Source: a virus. From it: a stretch of 45,917 nucleotides of DNA. Positions 1 through 10,100 of this stretch are shown here, piece after piece. Position 1 is the first letter of the stretch. Every line of letters starts with the position of its first letter. The position numbers were made by a program, and so were the translations under genes. The stretch spans positions 1 to 45,917 of IMG/VR virus record IMGVR_UViG_3300042518_000309; one strand, 5' to 3'. The notes under the pieces are model-generated. The model worked only from the letters and a program-made list of their open reading frames with translations. It ran no database searches and was not told where the DNA came from.

Positions 1-33
1 ATGGGCGGCGTTGACCATGAGTTTGCTAATTGA
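1..33 (+). CDS. 3' end of an upstream gene (partial)
   Basis: Reading frame 1 is open from the first base to a TGA at 31-33 and overlaps the next gene's ATG at 17. This would be the last ten codons of a gene that begins before the window. Short overlaps of this kind are usual elsewhere in this sequence. The stretch is too short to be identified or to exclude chance. Confidence 0.25.
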   Translation: MGGVDHEFAN

Positions 34-1393
34 AGATGCAACCGTCCCTGCACCCCCAAACCTGCCGTTGGCGCCAACTGCGTACGAGTCGCGTTATCAC
101 GAGCAGTTCAACAACGTCCTGCGTCTGTACTTCAACCGGCTTGACGCAATACTGAGGCGGATTGTGGCTACAACTTCTCCCATCCCAATCTCCATCGGTG
201 GCACCAACGTAGACGCCTTTGGGCGGCTGCGGGTCAGCAACCCGCTGACCTTGTTCGACTCATCCCATCGCTATGCGGACAACAACCTGTGGGTCAACAG
301 CATAACCGGCACCGCAGCGGCAACGTTTAACGCCAATGAAGGTCTGATGGACCTGACGGTTGGCTCGGCCAGTGGTGACCAGATCATTCGAGAAACCATC
401 AAAGTCTTTTCGTATCAGCCGGGTAAGAGCCTGTTGGTTATGAACACGTTTGTGTTTGGTACAGCCAAGGCCAATCTGCGTCAACGTGCGGGCTATTACG
501 GTGCGGCCAACGGCATTTACTTTGAACGCGAAGGCTCAACCAACTACATGGTCGAGCGCAGCAGCGTGACAGGCGCTCCGATCAACACCCGTGTGGCGCA
601 GGCAGATTGGAACCAAGACCCACTGGACGGCACCGGCCCGTCTGGCCTGACGCTGGATTCTTCTAAGGCACAGATTCTGTACCTTGATATTGAGTGGCTT
701 GGTCTTGGTACGGTCCGCACGGGCTTCATCATCAACGGGGCATTTGTCCCGTGCCACAACTTTGACCACGCCAATCTGGTCAATACCACCTACATCACCA
801 CCGCTTCTTTGCCGCTGCGGTACGAGATGACCAATGTGGCGGCGACCACCGGCGCAAGTACGCTCAAACAGGTGTGCTCGACCGTGATTTCTGAAGGCGG
901 CTACGAGTTGCGCGGTGCGCAGTTGTCTGCCGGTAACACCATCACAAGTCCCCGCACACTGACCACTGCCGGGACGTTCTACCCTGTAGTGTCGATTCGT
1001 TTGAAGACAGCCCGCCTTGACGCGATTGCCATCCTGACGGCTATATCTATTCTGGGCATCACCAACAACGCCAACTACAAGTGGGAGGTTGTGGCATCTG
1101 GCACCACAACGGGCGGGACATGGGTCAGCGCAGGCACAAACTCCGCAGTTGAGTACAACATCACCGGCACGGCGTTCACCGTGGGCACCGGTCGGATTCT
1201 GGCAACGGGTTTCTTTCAGGGTTCCAATCAGGGTTCCAACAGCGTTGACATTTTGAAGGAAGCGTTGTTCGCTTCTCAACTGGAGCGCGATCCGTTCACC
1301 GCCACTGCGTATGAACTGACGCTTGCTTGCACGGCTGCATCCAACGGGGATCAGGTGCTTGGCTCTCTGGACTGGGAAGAGATTAGCCGCTAA
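17..1393 (+). CDS. putative virion/tail structural protein
   Basis: A 458-residue protein from ATG at 17; an in-frame TTG at 11 is an alternative start. It is rich in Gly, Thr, Asn and Ala, has no transmembrane segment, and looks largely beta-structured. Residues about 70-95 hold an FGRLRVSNP-type segment of a sort I associate with structural proteins of environmental short-tailed phages. It heads a run of late genes leading to the giant virion protein, so a role in the tail or in host contact is the best inference. No catalytic motif is visible. It ends 47 bases before the next start. Confidence 0.5.
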   Translation: MSLLIEDATVPAPPNLPLAPTAYESRYHEQFNNVLRLYFNRLDAILRRIVATTSPIPISIGGTNVDAFGRLRVSNPLTLFDSSHRYADNNLWVNSITGTAAATFNANEGLMDLTVGSASGDQIIRETIKVFSYQPGKSLLVMNTFVFGTAKANLRQRAGYYGAANGIYFEREGSTNYMVERSSVTGAPINTRVAQADWNQDPLDGTGPSGLTLDSSKAQILYLDIEWLGLGTVRTGFIINGAFVPCHNFDHANLVNTTYITTASLPLRYEMTNVAATTGASTLKQVCSTVISEGGYELRGAQLSAGNTITSPRTLTTAGTFYPVVSIRLKTARLDAIAILTAISILGITNNANYKWEVVASGTTTGGTWVSAGTNSAVEYNITGTAFTVGTGRILATGFFQGSNQGSNSVDILKEALFASQLERDPFTATAYELTLACTAASNGDQVLGSLDWEEISR

Positions 1394-1440
1394 GCACCCA
1401 AACGACCTAAAATGATTTCAACCCTTTTCTTGGAGGCCGT

Positions 1441-3936
1441 ATGAGCCTTGCTGTACTAGCCGACCACATGGCGTCCAAGGGGCGCAACGGTGACACCATG
1501 CTGGTGCACATGGCCCCCGAAGAAGTCGCGGGGCTGCATGCTCTGGCGCTGAAGCACGGCGGTTCACTGACCATCAACCCGGAAACGGGCCTGCCCGAAG
1601 CCTTTAGCCTCAAGGGGCTGTTGAAGTCGATACTGCCAATGGTGGCAGGCTTTGCGCTTGGCCCTGCAGGTTTAGGCTTGATGTCGGCCATGCAGGCTGG
1701 TTTGACCGTTGGTGCCGTAGCAGGTCTTGCCAAAGGAAGTCTCAAAGAAGGCATCATGGCCGGTCTTGGCGCTTACGGCGGCGCTAACTTGGGTGCGGCC
1801 TTTACCGGTGCTGAAAGCGCGGGGGCCTCTGCGGCTGCAGCGGATGCTGCAAAAACTGCTGGCACAAGGTTGGCGGAAATAAACGCTGCTGCGGCGCAAG
1901 GTATGGCAGAACCCATAGTTGGGGAAGCTGCCAATCAGTTTGTTCAAAACGCCGCAAAGACAGCCTACTCAGACTTTGCCGCCAAGCCGTTTATGGAGCA
2001 GGCAGCGGGAAGTTTCCAGGCGCTTAAGAGCGCCCCTGGCCCGATTGGTGGGTTTTCATCTTTGGCTCGCCCCGCCATGTACGCCCTGGCTCCGGCAGCG
2101 GAGCAGATGCTCGCGCCGCCAAATGTTGGTTTGCCCAGCATTGCCCAGAACCGTGGCATGTATCGCGGCTACACGTTTGATCCCTACGGCGGTACGTATA
2201 TTCCGCAAGAGCCTGTATATGCGGCGGGTGGTGGATTGATGGGATCAAGCGGGATCGTGGCCCTTGCCGATGGCGGTACACCACCGCCTCTGGCTACCCG
2301 TGAGCAAGTGCTGCAAGCCTACAAGAGCAACCCGCTGGCTGTCACCAACCCCGACGAAGAGGCCATCAAGTACTGGATGGGACAGGGGCTTGGTTCTTTT
2401 AACGATGTGGTCAACCAAACCCGCGCCGCCAACCCCATGTTGGCGCAACAGATTGACGCTGCTCGCGCTGTGGCCCAACCCACCCCCCTGCCTCTGAGCA
2501 CGCAAGGTTACAACTTCAGCGCCGTTGCTGCCAACCCAAACGCGCCCGCCACCATCTCGGGCACGGCTCCGGCTGGTTATAACTACGCTGCGGCTAAGCC
2601 TACCGATGAAATTGGTAGTCAAATCAACGATATTTACCGCAATGTTTTGAACCGCGAGGCCGAGACAGAAGGTCTGAATTACTGGATGGGTCGATATGAG
2701 GCCGGTCTGTCGATGCCTGAGATTGAGGCACAGATTCGGCAGATCAAACGCGACATTGGCGTGTCTGCGCCGAACAGACCCACGCCTCCTCCACCTGTAA
2801 CTTCAGGTGCAGACACCACCTATACCCCGGCAGATTTGCCCGCCGCTCCGGTCATCAGTGATCCCAGGGTTACGCTCGGCACGCCGTTCCAGCCCACGGC
2901 ACCCACGATGAGTGAGGTAAAGAGCGCCTACGAGCAAGGCGGCGGCTCTACCAAGATGCCGGTCATCACGGACATCAAGCCGACTGACCGCACCTACACG
3001 CAGAACCAAGCCTTTGCTGAACTGAAAGGCTACTTGACCCAGAATCCCAACGCGCTGTACGGCGACGTTGTTGCCTTCGCTCGCGGCAAGGGCATCCCGG
3101 AAATGCAGGCCCGCGCTGCCTACAACGAGTTCCGCTTCAGCGATTTGAAGGGCGGCAGCAGCCAAGCCTACGATTATTTGATGGGCCGTGGCGCGTACCC
3201 GGTCAAGCCGTTCACGCCCACTGGTGAGTTGATGCGTCCGTACGCCGAGGCCGTCCTCGGTGCGCCTGAGAACATCAAGGCTAAGCGTTTGATTTTTGAT
3301 CCTGCAACGCAGCGGTATGTGAGAAACCCCCAGTTCGTTGAGCGCACGCCCTCTACGGCCAACGCACCCATCCGCGATCAGGCAGGCAACCCTGTTGTTG
3401 GCAACACCGAGTCGTACTTCAAGGCCAACCCCGACGTGTACCAAGAATGGCTCAAGGGCGCTACTGGCATGACAGCCGACGCCTACGCCCGATACCACTG
3501 GGAGACTTTTGGCCAGAAAGAAGGCCGCAAGGGTTGGACAGAAACCACCGGCGGTGGCAGAACCGGTAACACGGATGTTCCTGGCGGCAAAGCAGGCGGT
3601 TTGATGGACATCGCGTCTGCCGCTGCTCGTGGTGGCAACGTCCAGCAGTACAACCTGGGCGGCTACTCCGATGGTGGGCGCCTGTTGCGCGGCCCGGGAG
3701 ACGGCGTCTCTGACAGCATCCCGGCAACGATTGGTAACCGGCAACCCGCGCGCCTCGCCGATGGTGAGTTCGTGGTGCCCGCCCGGATCGTCTCTGAAAT
3801 TGGCAACGGCTCGACCGAAGCAGGCGCTCGCAAACTCTACGCAATGATGGATCGTGTGCAGCGTGCACGCGCCAAGACAACCGGCAAAGGCAAGGTGGCC
3901 AAGAACACCAAGGCCGAGCAATACTTGCCCGCATAA
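1441..3936 (+). CDS. putative internal virion protein with DUF4214-like repeats
   Basis: An 831-residue protein with a clear start (TTGGAGG four bases before ATG). Residues about 55-135 are an Ala/Gly-rich hydrophobic stretch that could contact or cross a membrane. Residues about 291-326 and 394-435 resemble DUF4214-type linker repeats; the second reads YRNVLNREAETEGLNYWMGR. Residues about 659-697 resemble the NPDV...YHW...GQKEGR repeats of large surface and virion proteins. The C-terminal part (about 755-805) carries the DGVSDSIPA...LADGEFVVPARIV...GNGSTEAGA pattern, which recurs in phage virion proteins near the ejected-protein genes. Its place upstream of the giant gene suggests an internal or ejected virion role. 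Function is inferred. Confidence 0.5.
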   Translation: MSLAVLADHMASKGRNGDTMLVHMAPEEVAGLHALALKHGGSLTINPETGLPEAFSLKGLLKSILPMVAGFALGPAGLGLMSAMQAGLTVGAVAGLAKGSLKEGIMAGLGAYGGANLGAAFTGAESAGASAAAADAAKTAGTRLAEINAAAAQGMAEPIVGEAANQFVQNAAKTAYSDFAAKPFMEQAAGSFQALKSAPGPIGGFSSLARPAMYALAPAAEQMLAPPNVGLPSIAQNRGMYRGYTFDPYGGTYIPQEPVYAAGGGLMGSSGIVALADGGTPPPLATREQVLQAYKSNPLAVTNPDEEAIKYWMGQGLGSFNDVVNQTRAANPMLAQQIDAARAVAQPTPLPLSTQGYNFSAVAANPNAPATISGTAPAGYNYAAAKPTDEIGSQINDIYRNVLNREAETEGLNYWMGRYEAGLSMPEIEAQIRQIKRDIGVSAPNRPTPPPPVTSGADTTYTPADLPAAPVISDPRVTLGTPFQPTAPTMSEVKSAYEQGGGSTKMPVITDIKPTDRTYTQNQAFAELKGYLTQNPNALYGDVVAFARGKGIPEMQARAAYNEFRFSDLKGGSSQAYDYLMGRGAYPVKPFTPTGELMRPYAEAVLGAPENIKAKRLIFDPATQRYVRNPQFVERTPSTANAPIRDQAGNPVVGNTESYFKANPDVYQEWLKGATGMTADAYARYHWETFGQKEGRKGWTETTGGGRTGNTDVPGGKAGGLMDIASAAARGGNVQQYNLGGYSDGGRLLRGPGDGVSDSIPATIGNRQPARLADGEFVVPARIVSEIGNGSTEAGARKLYAMMDRVQRARAKTTGKGKVAKNTKAEQYLPA

Positions 3937-3945
3937 GGAAGCATC

Positions 3946-5184
3946 ATGGCTGATCCCACCCCGTACCAAGTACAGCAGTACCAGACAGGCTTTGCTCCTG
4001 TCGTCGCACCTTATGCAGAGGCGCTGCTCGGTAAAGCCGAGGCGCTAACCGACGTTGAGTACAACCCGTACCAGCAGTACATGGGTGAGCGGTTTGCTCA
4101 GTTCACCCCGCTGCAGCAGCAGGCGTTTGCCGGTGCCCAGGCGATGGAGGCGGCTCCTCAGTTGGCCGATGCTTCGGCCCTGGCAGGCACCGCAGGTCTT
4201 CGGGCGTTGGCTTACAACCAGTATCAGCCTTCCCAGTTTGGCAACTTCTACCAGGGGCTGGGCGCATACACGCCCACAGCGTTCACGGCTTCTGGCGTTG
4301 GCACGCAGACGTTTGCCGATCCCAACGCGGCTCAAAGTTTTATGTCTCCGTACATGCAGAGCGTGGTGGACGTTCAGCAGCGCGAAGCACAGCGCCAAGC
4401 GGACATCGCCGCTACTGCTCGGGGTCAGAAGTACGCCCGTGCCGGTGCGTTTGGTGGTGCGCGTCAAGCCATCGAGAACGCCGAAGCGCAACGCAACCTT
4501 GCCACGCAGATGGGGGGCATCCAAGCCCAAGGATTGCAGGCCGCGTATCAGCAAGCACAGCAGCAGTTCAACGCCGAGCAAGGCGCTCGGCTCCAGGCGC
4601 AGATGGCCAACCAACAGGCTCGGATGCAGGCGCAGCAAGCCGCTGAACAGTCTCGTCAGTTTGGCTACGGCAACCTGATGCAGCAAGCAGGGCTCGGCGC
4701 TCAGTACGGTCAAGCCGCTGCGCAGCTTGGCGAGCAGTCACGTCAGTATGGCGCCGGTCTGGGGTTGCAGGGTCTGCAAGCGGCGCTTCAGTCAGCGCAA
4801 CAACTTGGCAGTCTGGGTCAGACGCAGTTTGGCCAGAACCTTGCGCTCAACCAGTTGCAGGCTCAGTACGGTCAGCAGCAACAGCAGCGCATGCAGGACA
4901 TCTTGGGCGCTCAGTACCAAGACTTCCTCAACTACCAGAACTACCCGTACAAGCAGTTGGGCTTCATGTCCGACATCATCCGTGGCGTGCCACTGACGCA
5001 GACTGGCTCGGCGCTGTATCAGCAGCCGCCTTCTGCCATATCTCAAGTTGCTGGTTTGGGCACCGCCGCTCTGGGCGCAAGCAAGCTGTTTGGTATGAAG
5101 GGTGGCGGCGAAGTCGAGGACGCCGAGTACCGAGAGAAACCCGCAGGTCTGGCTGATCTGGCAATCTACAACATGGGGCGTTGA
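3946..5184 (+). CDS. Gln/Ala-rich putative virion protein
   Basis: A 412-residue protein beginning ten bases after the previous stop, with AGGAAG before the ATG. The middle (about 120-320) is long helical, Gln/Ala-rich sequence with many QQ pairs, likely coiled coil. A conserved-looking patch at about 135-200 (QREAQRQADIAATARGQKYA, then AGAFGGARQAI) is of a type I recognise from unnamed virion proteins of environmental podoviruses. The C-terminus contains a short MKGGGEVEDAEYR segment that echoes glycine motifs in both neighbouring virion genes. There is no enzyme motif. It is probably an internal or tail-associated component. Confidence 0.5.
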   Translation: MADPTPYQVQQYQTGFAPVVAPYAEALLGKAEALTDVEYNPYQQYMGERFAQFTPLQQQAFAGAQAMEAAPQLADASALAGTAGLRALAYNQYQPSQFGNFYQGLGAYTPTAFTASGVGTQTFADPNAAQSFMSPYMQSVVDVQQREAQRQADIAATARGQKYARAGAFGGARQAIENAEAQRNLATQMGGIQAQGLQAAYQQAQQQFNAEQGARLQAQMANQQARMQAQQAAEQSRQFGYGNLMQQAGLGAQYGQAAAQLGEQSRQYGAGLGLQGLQAALQSAQQLGSLGQTQFGQNLALNQLQAQYGQQQQQRMQDILGAQYQDFLNYQNYPYKQLGFMSDIIRGVPLTQTGSALYQQPPSAISQVAGLGTAALGASKLFGMKGGGEVEDAEYREKPAGLADLAIYNMGR

Positions 5185-5186
5185 GC

Positions 5187-7184
5187 ATGATTCCGAACGT
5201 CAATCAGTTCACTGAGCAACTGCGCATGATGCCGGATCAGGCATTGCAGCGCGTAGCGCAGATGTACAAGCAAGACCCGTACATCTTCCCGATGGTGATT
5301 GCTGAGGACATGGCGCGAAAGAAGATGCGTCAAGCCGCTCAGGCGCAAATGGCCCAGCCTCAACCCAAGGTGGCAGATCAAGCCCTCATGGCGATGGGTC
5401 AGCAGCCCCAGCCAGCGCCCGGTATTGCCGGACTGCAAGCACCCAACATGGAGCGCATGGCTGATGGTGGTATCGCAGGTTACGCCGAAGGCGGCGTCTC
5501 GGACACCGCTGAAGACGCGTTCTCTCGCGGCGGCATGTTTGACTTTACCCAACGCAGCGAGCCTGTCGTGCGCATGGCCGAGGGCGGTGCGGTGCAGCGG
5601 TTTGATGAGGGAGGCACTACGCCTTTTGGTCGCAGCATGGGTCGGCTATACCAGAGCTTTTTTGGGCCTAGTGAGGCTCGACTGCGTAGCGACCTGTCTA
5701 CTACATACGGTTCTCGTGCAGGTATTCCAGGCTTGTTCATGGAGCAAACCGACACGGACGTAGAGACTGCTGCGGTTATTGATCGACTGCTTCCGTCATT
5801 GACGGAGTCGCAACTCAAGGCGCTTAAGCAGTATGGTCTTCTTGGTATCAAGGACGTGATCCGTGAGAAAGCCCCCGCGCTTTACGAAAAGCTAGACGCA
5901 GAAGCACGTGCTCGGGCTAAACCACCCGCCCCGCAAAAACAACCGACGCCTGAAAAAACGGCGTTGACGGCGGCTTCTTTGGCCTCTATGCCCGTGCCTT
6001 ACGAGGATATTGAGGCTGCGTACGGCCCGGAAGCTGAGCAACGGGGCGCTCGCATGCCTCAAGTTCAAGCCGGTCAGGTTGCTGCAGCGCAAAGAGGTGC
6101 GCCTGTTGGTGGTGCCGCCCCTGGTGCCGCCCCTGGTGCCGCCCCTGGTGTTGCCGCACAACGTCCAACGGCTCCTGGCACGGCTGCTGGAGCGGCTACG
6201 AGTGCTCCCGGAACAGCGCCTACTGCGCGTGAGTTTATGTCTGCGTTGACGCCGCAAGGCGCAATGGATGTGGCGGGGACTTTCCTGCCCACAGGCGCAT
6301 ATGAGGAGGCACTTAGGAAACAGCGCATACGGGAAGACGCCCGCAGGCTGACTGCTCAGGCACGGCGCGAAGAAGCCACGCCCACTGAGCCAGCACAGGC
6401 TGGGCTTGAGGCGTTGCTGAAAAAGCAGGCCGAAGGTGCAGAAAGAGAAATGAGTCAAGCTGGCGCCTGGGGGCTTATCAGCGCCGGATTGGCTGTGGCT
6501 TCTGGAGAGTCGCCCAACGCCCTGGTCAATATCGCCAAGGGCTTTAACATCGGTGCCAAGGAGTACCAAGCGGCGGTTTCTAAACTCAAAGAAGCCGGTA
6601 AGCAGCGTGATCTGCAACTGGCCAACATCCAAGAAGCTCGGCGCTTGGAAGCCAAAGGCGACACCAAAGAAGCCTTGGACCGTATGGAGCGGGCCGACGA
6701 GCAGCAGACAGCCAGTGAGCGTTACTTCCTTAGCGCCGAACAAGACCTGGGGCTTAAGAGAGGTCAACTTGCCGCAGGGTTCTTCGCTAAAGAGCGCGAA
6801 ATCGAAGCGGCAGATAAACGGCAGAGACTTGATTTTGCCCACCGCGAGTACATGCAGAAAATTGATATTGGTAGCAGAGAGGCGCTTGCCAAAGCCGACG
6901 CCGATCTCCGTCGGGAACTTGCTACGTTGCCTGGACCTGAACAAAAACTGTACGCAGCGTTGGGCAACGGTGACGTCAAAGAAGGCTTTACTTTTGTACA
7001 GCAGGCCAAGACCAGTGAGCAGGCAATGGCCACGCTTGCAGGCAAACTACTTTCAACTCCAGGTGCATTGGAAATGTTGAAGAAATCTAACAAGGACGCT
7101 TATGATGCGGTTAATGCCTACATTCAAGGTATAGGCGTTCGACCCGTTTCGGCGCCACCCGCTGGCGCACCTGTCCTCCCCTAA
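5187..7184 (+). CDS. putative internal virion protein, coiled coil
   Basis: A 665-residue protein; the ATG at 5187 lies two bases after the preceding stop, and a TTG at 5181 overlapping that stop is the alternative. The N-terminus is helical and Gln-rich. Two Gly motifs (MADGGIAGYAEGG near residue 95, MAEGGAVQRFDEGG near 131) resemble motifs in the two upstream virion genes. Residues about 250-350 are Pro/Ala-rich low complexity and contain a short tandem repeat. Residues about 380-600 are charged coiled coil. Position and composition suggest a structural or ejected protein that acts with the giant protein downstream. No catalytic site is seen. Confidence 0.5.
   Translation: MIPNVNQFTEQLRMMPDQALQRVAQMYKQDPYIFPMVIAEDMARKKMRQAAQAQMAQPQPKVADQALMAMGQQPQPAPGIAGLQAPNMERMADGGIAGYAEGGVSDTAEDAFSRGGMFDFTQRSEPVVRMAEGGAVQRFDEGGTTPFGRSMGRLYQSFFGPSEARLRSDLSTTYGSRAGIPGLFMEQTDTDVETAAVIDRLLPSLTESQLKALKQYGLLGIKDVIREKAPALYEKLDAEARARAKPPAPQKQPTPEKTALTAASLASMPVPYEDIEAAYGPEAEQRGARMPQVQAGQVAAAQRGAPVGGAAPGAAPGAAPGVAAQRPTAPGTAAGAATSAPGTAPTAREFMSALTPQGAMDVAGTFLPTGAYEEALRKQRIREDARRLTAQARREEATPTEPAQAGLEALLKKQAEGAEREMSQAGAWGLISAGLAVASGESPNALVNIAKGFNIGAKEYQAAVSKLKEAGKQRDLQLANIQEARRLEAKGDTKEALDRMERADEQQTASERYFLSAEQDLGLKRGQLAAGFFAKEREIEAADKRQRLDFAHREYMQKIDIGSREALAKADADLRRELATLPGPEQKLYAALGNGDVKEGFTFVQQAKTSEQAMATLAGKLLSTPGALEMLKKSNKDAYDAVNAYIQGIGVRPVSAPPAGAPVLP
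6111..6146 (+). repeat. 12-bp tandem repeat, three copies, in frame
   Basis: GGTGCCGCCCCT occurs three times head to tail inside the Pro/Ala-rich linker of the 665-residue virion gene, adding GAAP units to the protein. Being a multiple of three, copy-number change would alter linker length without breaking the frame. Confidence 0.85.
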
Positions 7185-7196
7185 TCGCTGCAGAAC

Positions 7197-10100
7197 ATGG
7201 CTCAGTACGTACCCCTCCCAAACGGCAGTTACGTCACAGTGCGGGAGGGCGAAACCCCGCAGCAGGCATTTGCGCGTGCGCGTAGGGAATACCCTGAAGC
7301 CTTTGTTCGACGTGAGCCTGAGCGCGAGCCTGAGTCTGGTTTTGGCGCGGCCTTCAAGGCGTCTGCTCAATCGATAAGGGGTGAGGCCGCGTTGCTTGGC
7401 GGCAAGCTCGGCTTCATAAACGAGAAGGACGCCCAGCGGTATCAGGCCGAGCAGGAAGATATTGCTCGGGGCATTTTCCGTCCCACCGAAAAAGGTTGGA
7501 CTGAGGCACCGCTCACCAAGTTTGGCGAACTCCTTGGCGGGTCGCTGCCGTACATGTTGGCACCTGTTGCCGCCGGTGCTGCGGCTATTCCGCTTGGTGC
7601 GGCTGCACCTATCGTCGGCACTGCCGGTGCTGGTTTGGCATCTCTGGCGCAGTTCACTGGCACCAACCTTGCTCGCCAACTGGAAGCCCAAAAGGAGCGT
7701 GGTGAGGAGGTGTCGCTTGAGCGGGCTAGCGGTGCTGCTGCCGCAGCCGCTGCCGTCCCCCAGGCTGCGCTTGATATTGTCAGTTTGAAGGCGCTGCCGC
7801 TGGTGCGCAACCTGTTTAGGTCGGTTGGTAAAGACATCACCGAGGCCGAAGCCAAGCGCATTGCCGAGCAAGGTTTCAAGCAGACTTTTGCTGACTACGC
7901 TAAGACTGGCGCGCGCACCGCCGGTATTGAAGGCTTGACCGAAGCTGGTCAGCAGTACTTTGAGCGCCTGCAAGCAGGTCTTTCGATTTCAGACCCAGGC
8001 GCTCGTGAGGAGTACATCGACAGCTTTATTGGTGGTGCCGTGCTTGGCGCTGGCTTGTCGCCTGTGGGCCGCTTCGTTGAGCGTGGTGGTGAGCAGGGGC
8101 TTGCGCGTAGAAAGCTAGACGAAGTTGCCCAAGATCAGCGCAGAGCTGCGCTTGAAGAAAAGGCCAAGCTCGAAGCCGAAGAAGCCGAGAAGCGCAAGCA
8201 GCCGGAGTACCTGACGAAACTGCAAGCGGACTACCAAGCCGCCAAGGAAAAAGACAACGCCTACAAGGCCGAGATCAAGGCGCTTGACGCGCAGAAGGAT
8301 GACCCTGCCTCATTGGCCAGGGCCAAGGAGCTTCGCAAAGAATACAAGGACTTCCAAAGGACTGAGCTTTCGCAGATCGTCAAGGACTACAACCGGGCGG
8401 GTGGCGAGAAGTTCTTCAAGCAGTTTGCCGAGCAGCAGCGTGTAGCAGGGATGACGCCTGAAGACTATATGCTTGAGCAGTTTGATGCTGAAGCCAAGGC
8501 GGCAAACGAAGCGGAATACACCAGACTCAAGGCGCGTCTCAAGCAGCTTGATCGCACCTCGGATGAAGCCAAGCGCATCAAGGCGCGTATGGTGCAGTTG
8601 AAGCCTGCCGCTAAAGCAGCAGCGCCGGAAGCTGCGGATATTGAAGCGGAAATCCTGGGGCTGGAGCCTGCAGCCCCAGAAGACGCAGAGCGTGCGGAAC
8701 TGGAAGCCTACGCTAAAGAGCGCCTGGAGCTTGCTCAGCAGAACATTAACGCTGGCATGGGTACTGGCCGAGACATTCCCAAATACCTGATTCAAGACCC
8801 TGCCGCCGCAGCTAAGCTGATTGAAACCAAGGCACAACTGCCTGGGATGAGTCGCCCGCAAAGCAACCTCATCCTTGAGCGCATGCAAGAGCTTTTGCGT
8901 GCACAAGCCAGACTGCAGGGCAGATTGGCTTTCCCCGGCGAAACCGAGCTACTCAAAGCGCAACGCACAGAACCGCAACAACTGTTCTTGGAGCAGTGGC
9001 AGCAGGATCAAGAGGCGCTTGATGCAGAGCGCAGAGAGAGTACGTTTGACACTAACCTGACCAACCTCGTCAACACCGCGCTTAAAGGCACGCCTACTGT
9101 GGAAGTGCCCGAAGGGGCGACGGTGGATCGACGTGGTACTGTATTTCTGCAGCGTTTGGACGAAGCCATTGCGCAACGAGATGCTGCCGCCAAGGCAGCA
9201 GAGCAGGCGTTTGCCGCAGGCAACCGTGAAGTCGGAGCCGCCAAGAGCAAAGAGCGTGAAAACGCACAGCAGGTGCTCAACCAGATTGAGCAGCAGGGCG
9301 GCAACGCATCGCTGATTTCTAAGCTCCGCAAGGAGCAGGACAGCGCCCTGATGGATGCAGCGGGTCTGATTGATGACCTGCGCAGCGGCCTTACCCTGGG
9401 CGACAAAGAACAGCAAGGTGCAGCTTCTTCTACCGCCGAGACGCTTCGCGTCCAGGTTGACAAGGCCCGCGCTCGATTCATCGACGCTGCCATCAAGGAA
9501 GCTGCAGCTACGCAGCGGATGTTTGGCAAGGCGCTGTCTCAGGACGACGCACTCAAGGCTGCACTTCAGATGCAGCAGGTTTTTGATGAGTGGGTCACGC
9601 GCTCTGCGGCCAAGCCCCGTAGCGCCGAAGACCTCATCAAGACCTATGAGCGCATGCCGTCGCTCACTGACCAGCAGTGGCTGAACGCCGCTCTGGAAGA
9701 CTACAAGAAGCAGACCGTACAGGCGGCGCTGGCCAAGAAGTTGACTGAGCGTGAGGCGGCTTCGGGCAAGTCCTTGCGCGACATGACGGAGTCAGAGCGG
9801 CTTGCTCTGACGGAAAAGACCGGCGCAGTTGAACTGACCGGTGAAGAGCGCCGCAAGGCTGAAATCCAGGCAGCGGATGAGTTCCGCCGCGCTTACGAAA
9901 AGTATCAGCCCCGCCGCCCTGCCTACGAACGTCGCCGCAACAAGGACGGCACGTACTCGATGGTGTTGGTGGATAAGGGCAAGGCGCGTCTTGTCGATAC
10001 TCGACCCCTGGAAGAGCGCCAGTTTGGCGCTCAAAAAGCCGCTACTGCAGTACTGCAAGAGCAACTCCGGCAGATTTCTAGCCGACTGAGTGCTGTGCCT

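Noticed and set aside
2803-3969. 388-residue minus-strand frame in the 831-residue virion gene
   Set aside because: No domain, no leader, and fully antisense to a gene with conserved motifs.
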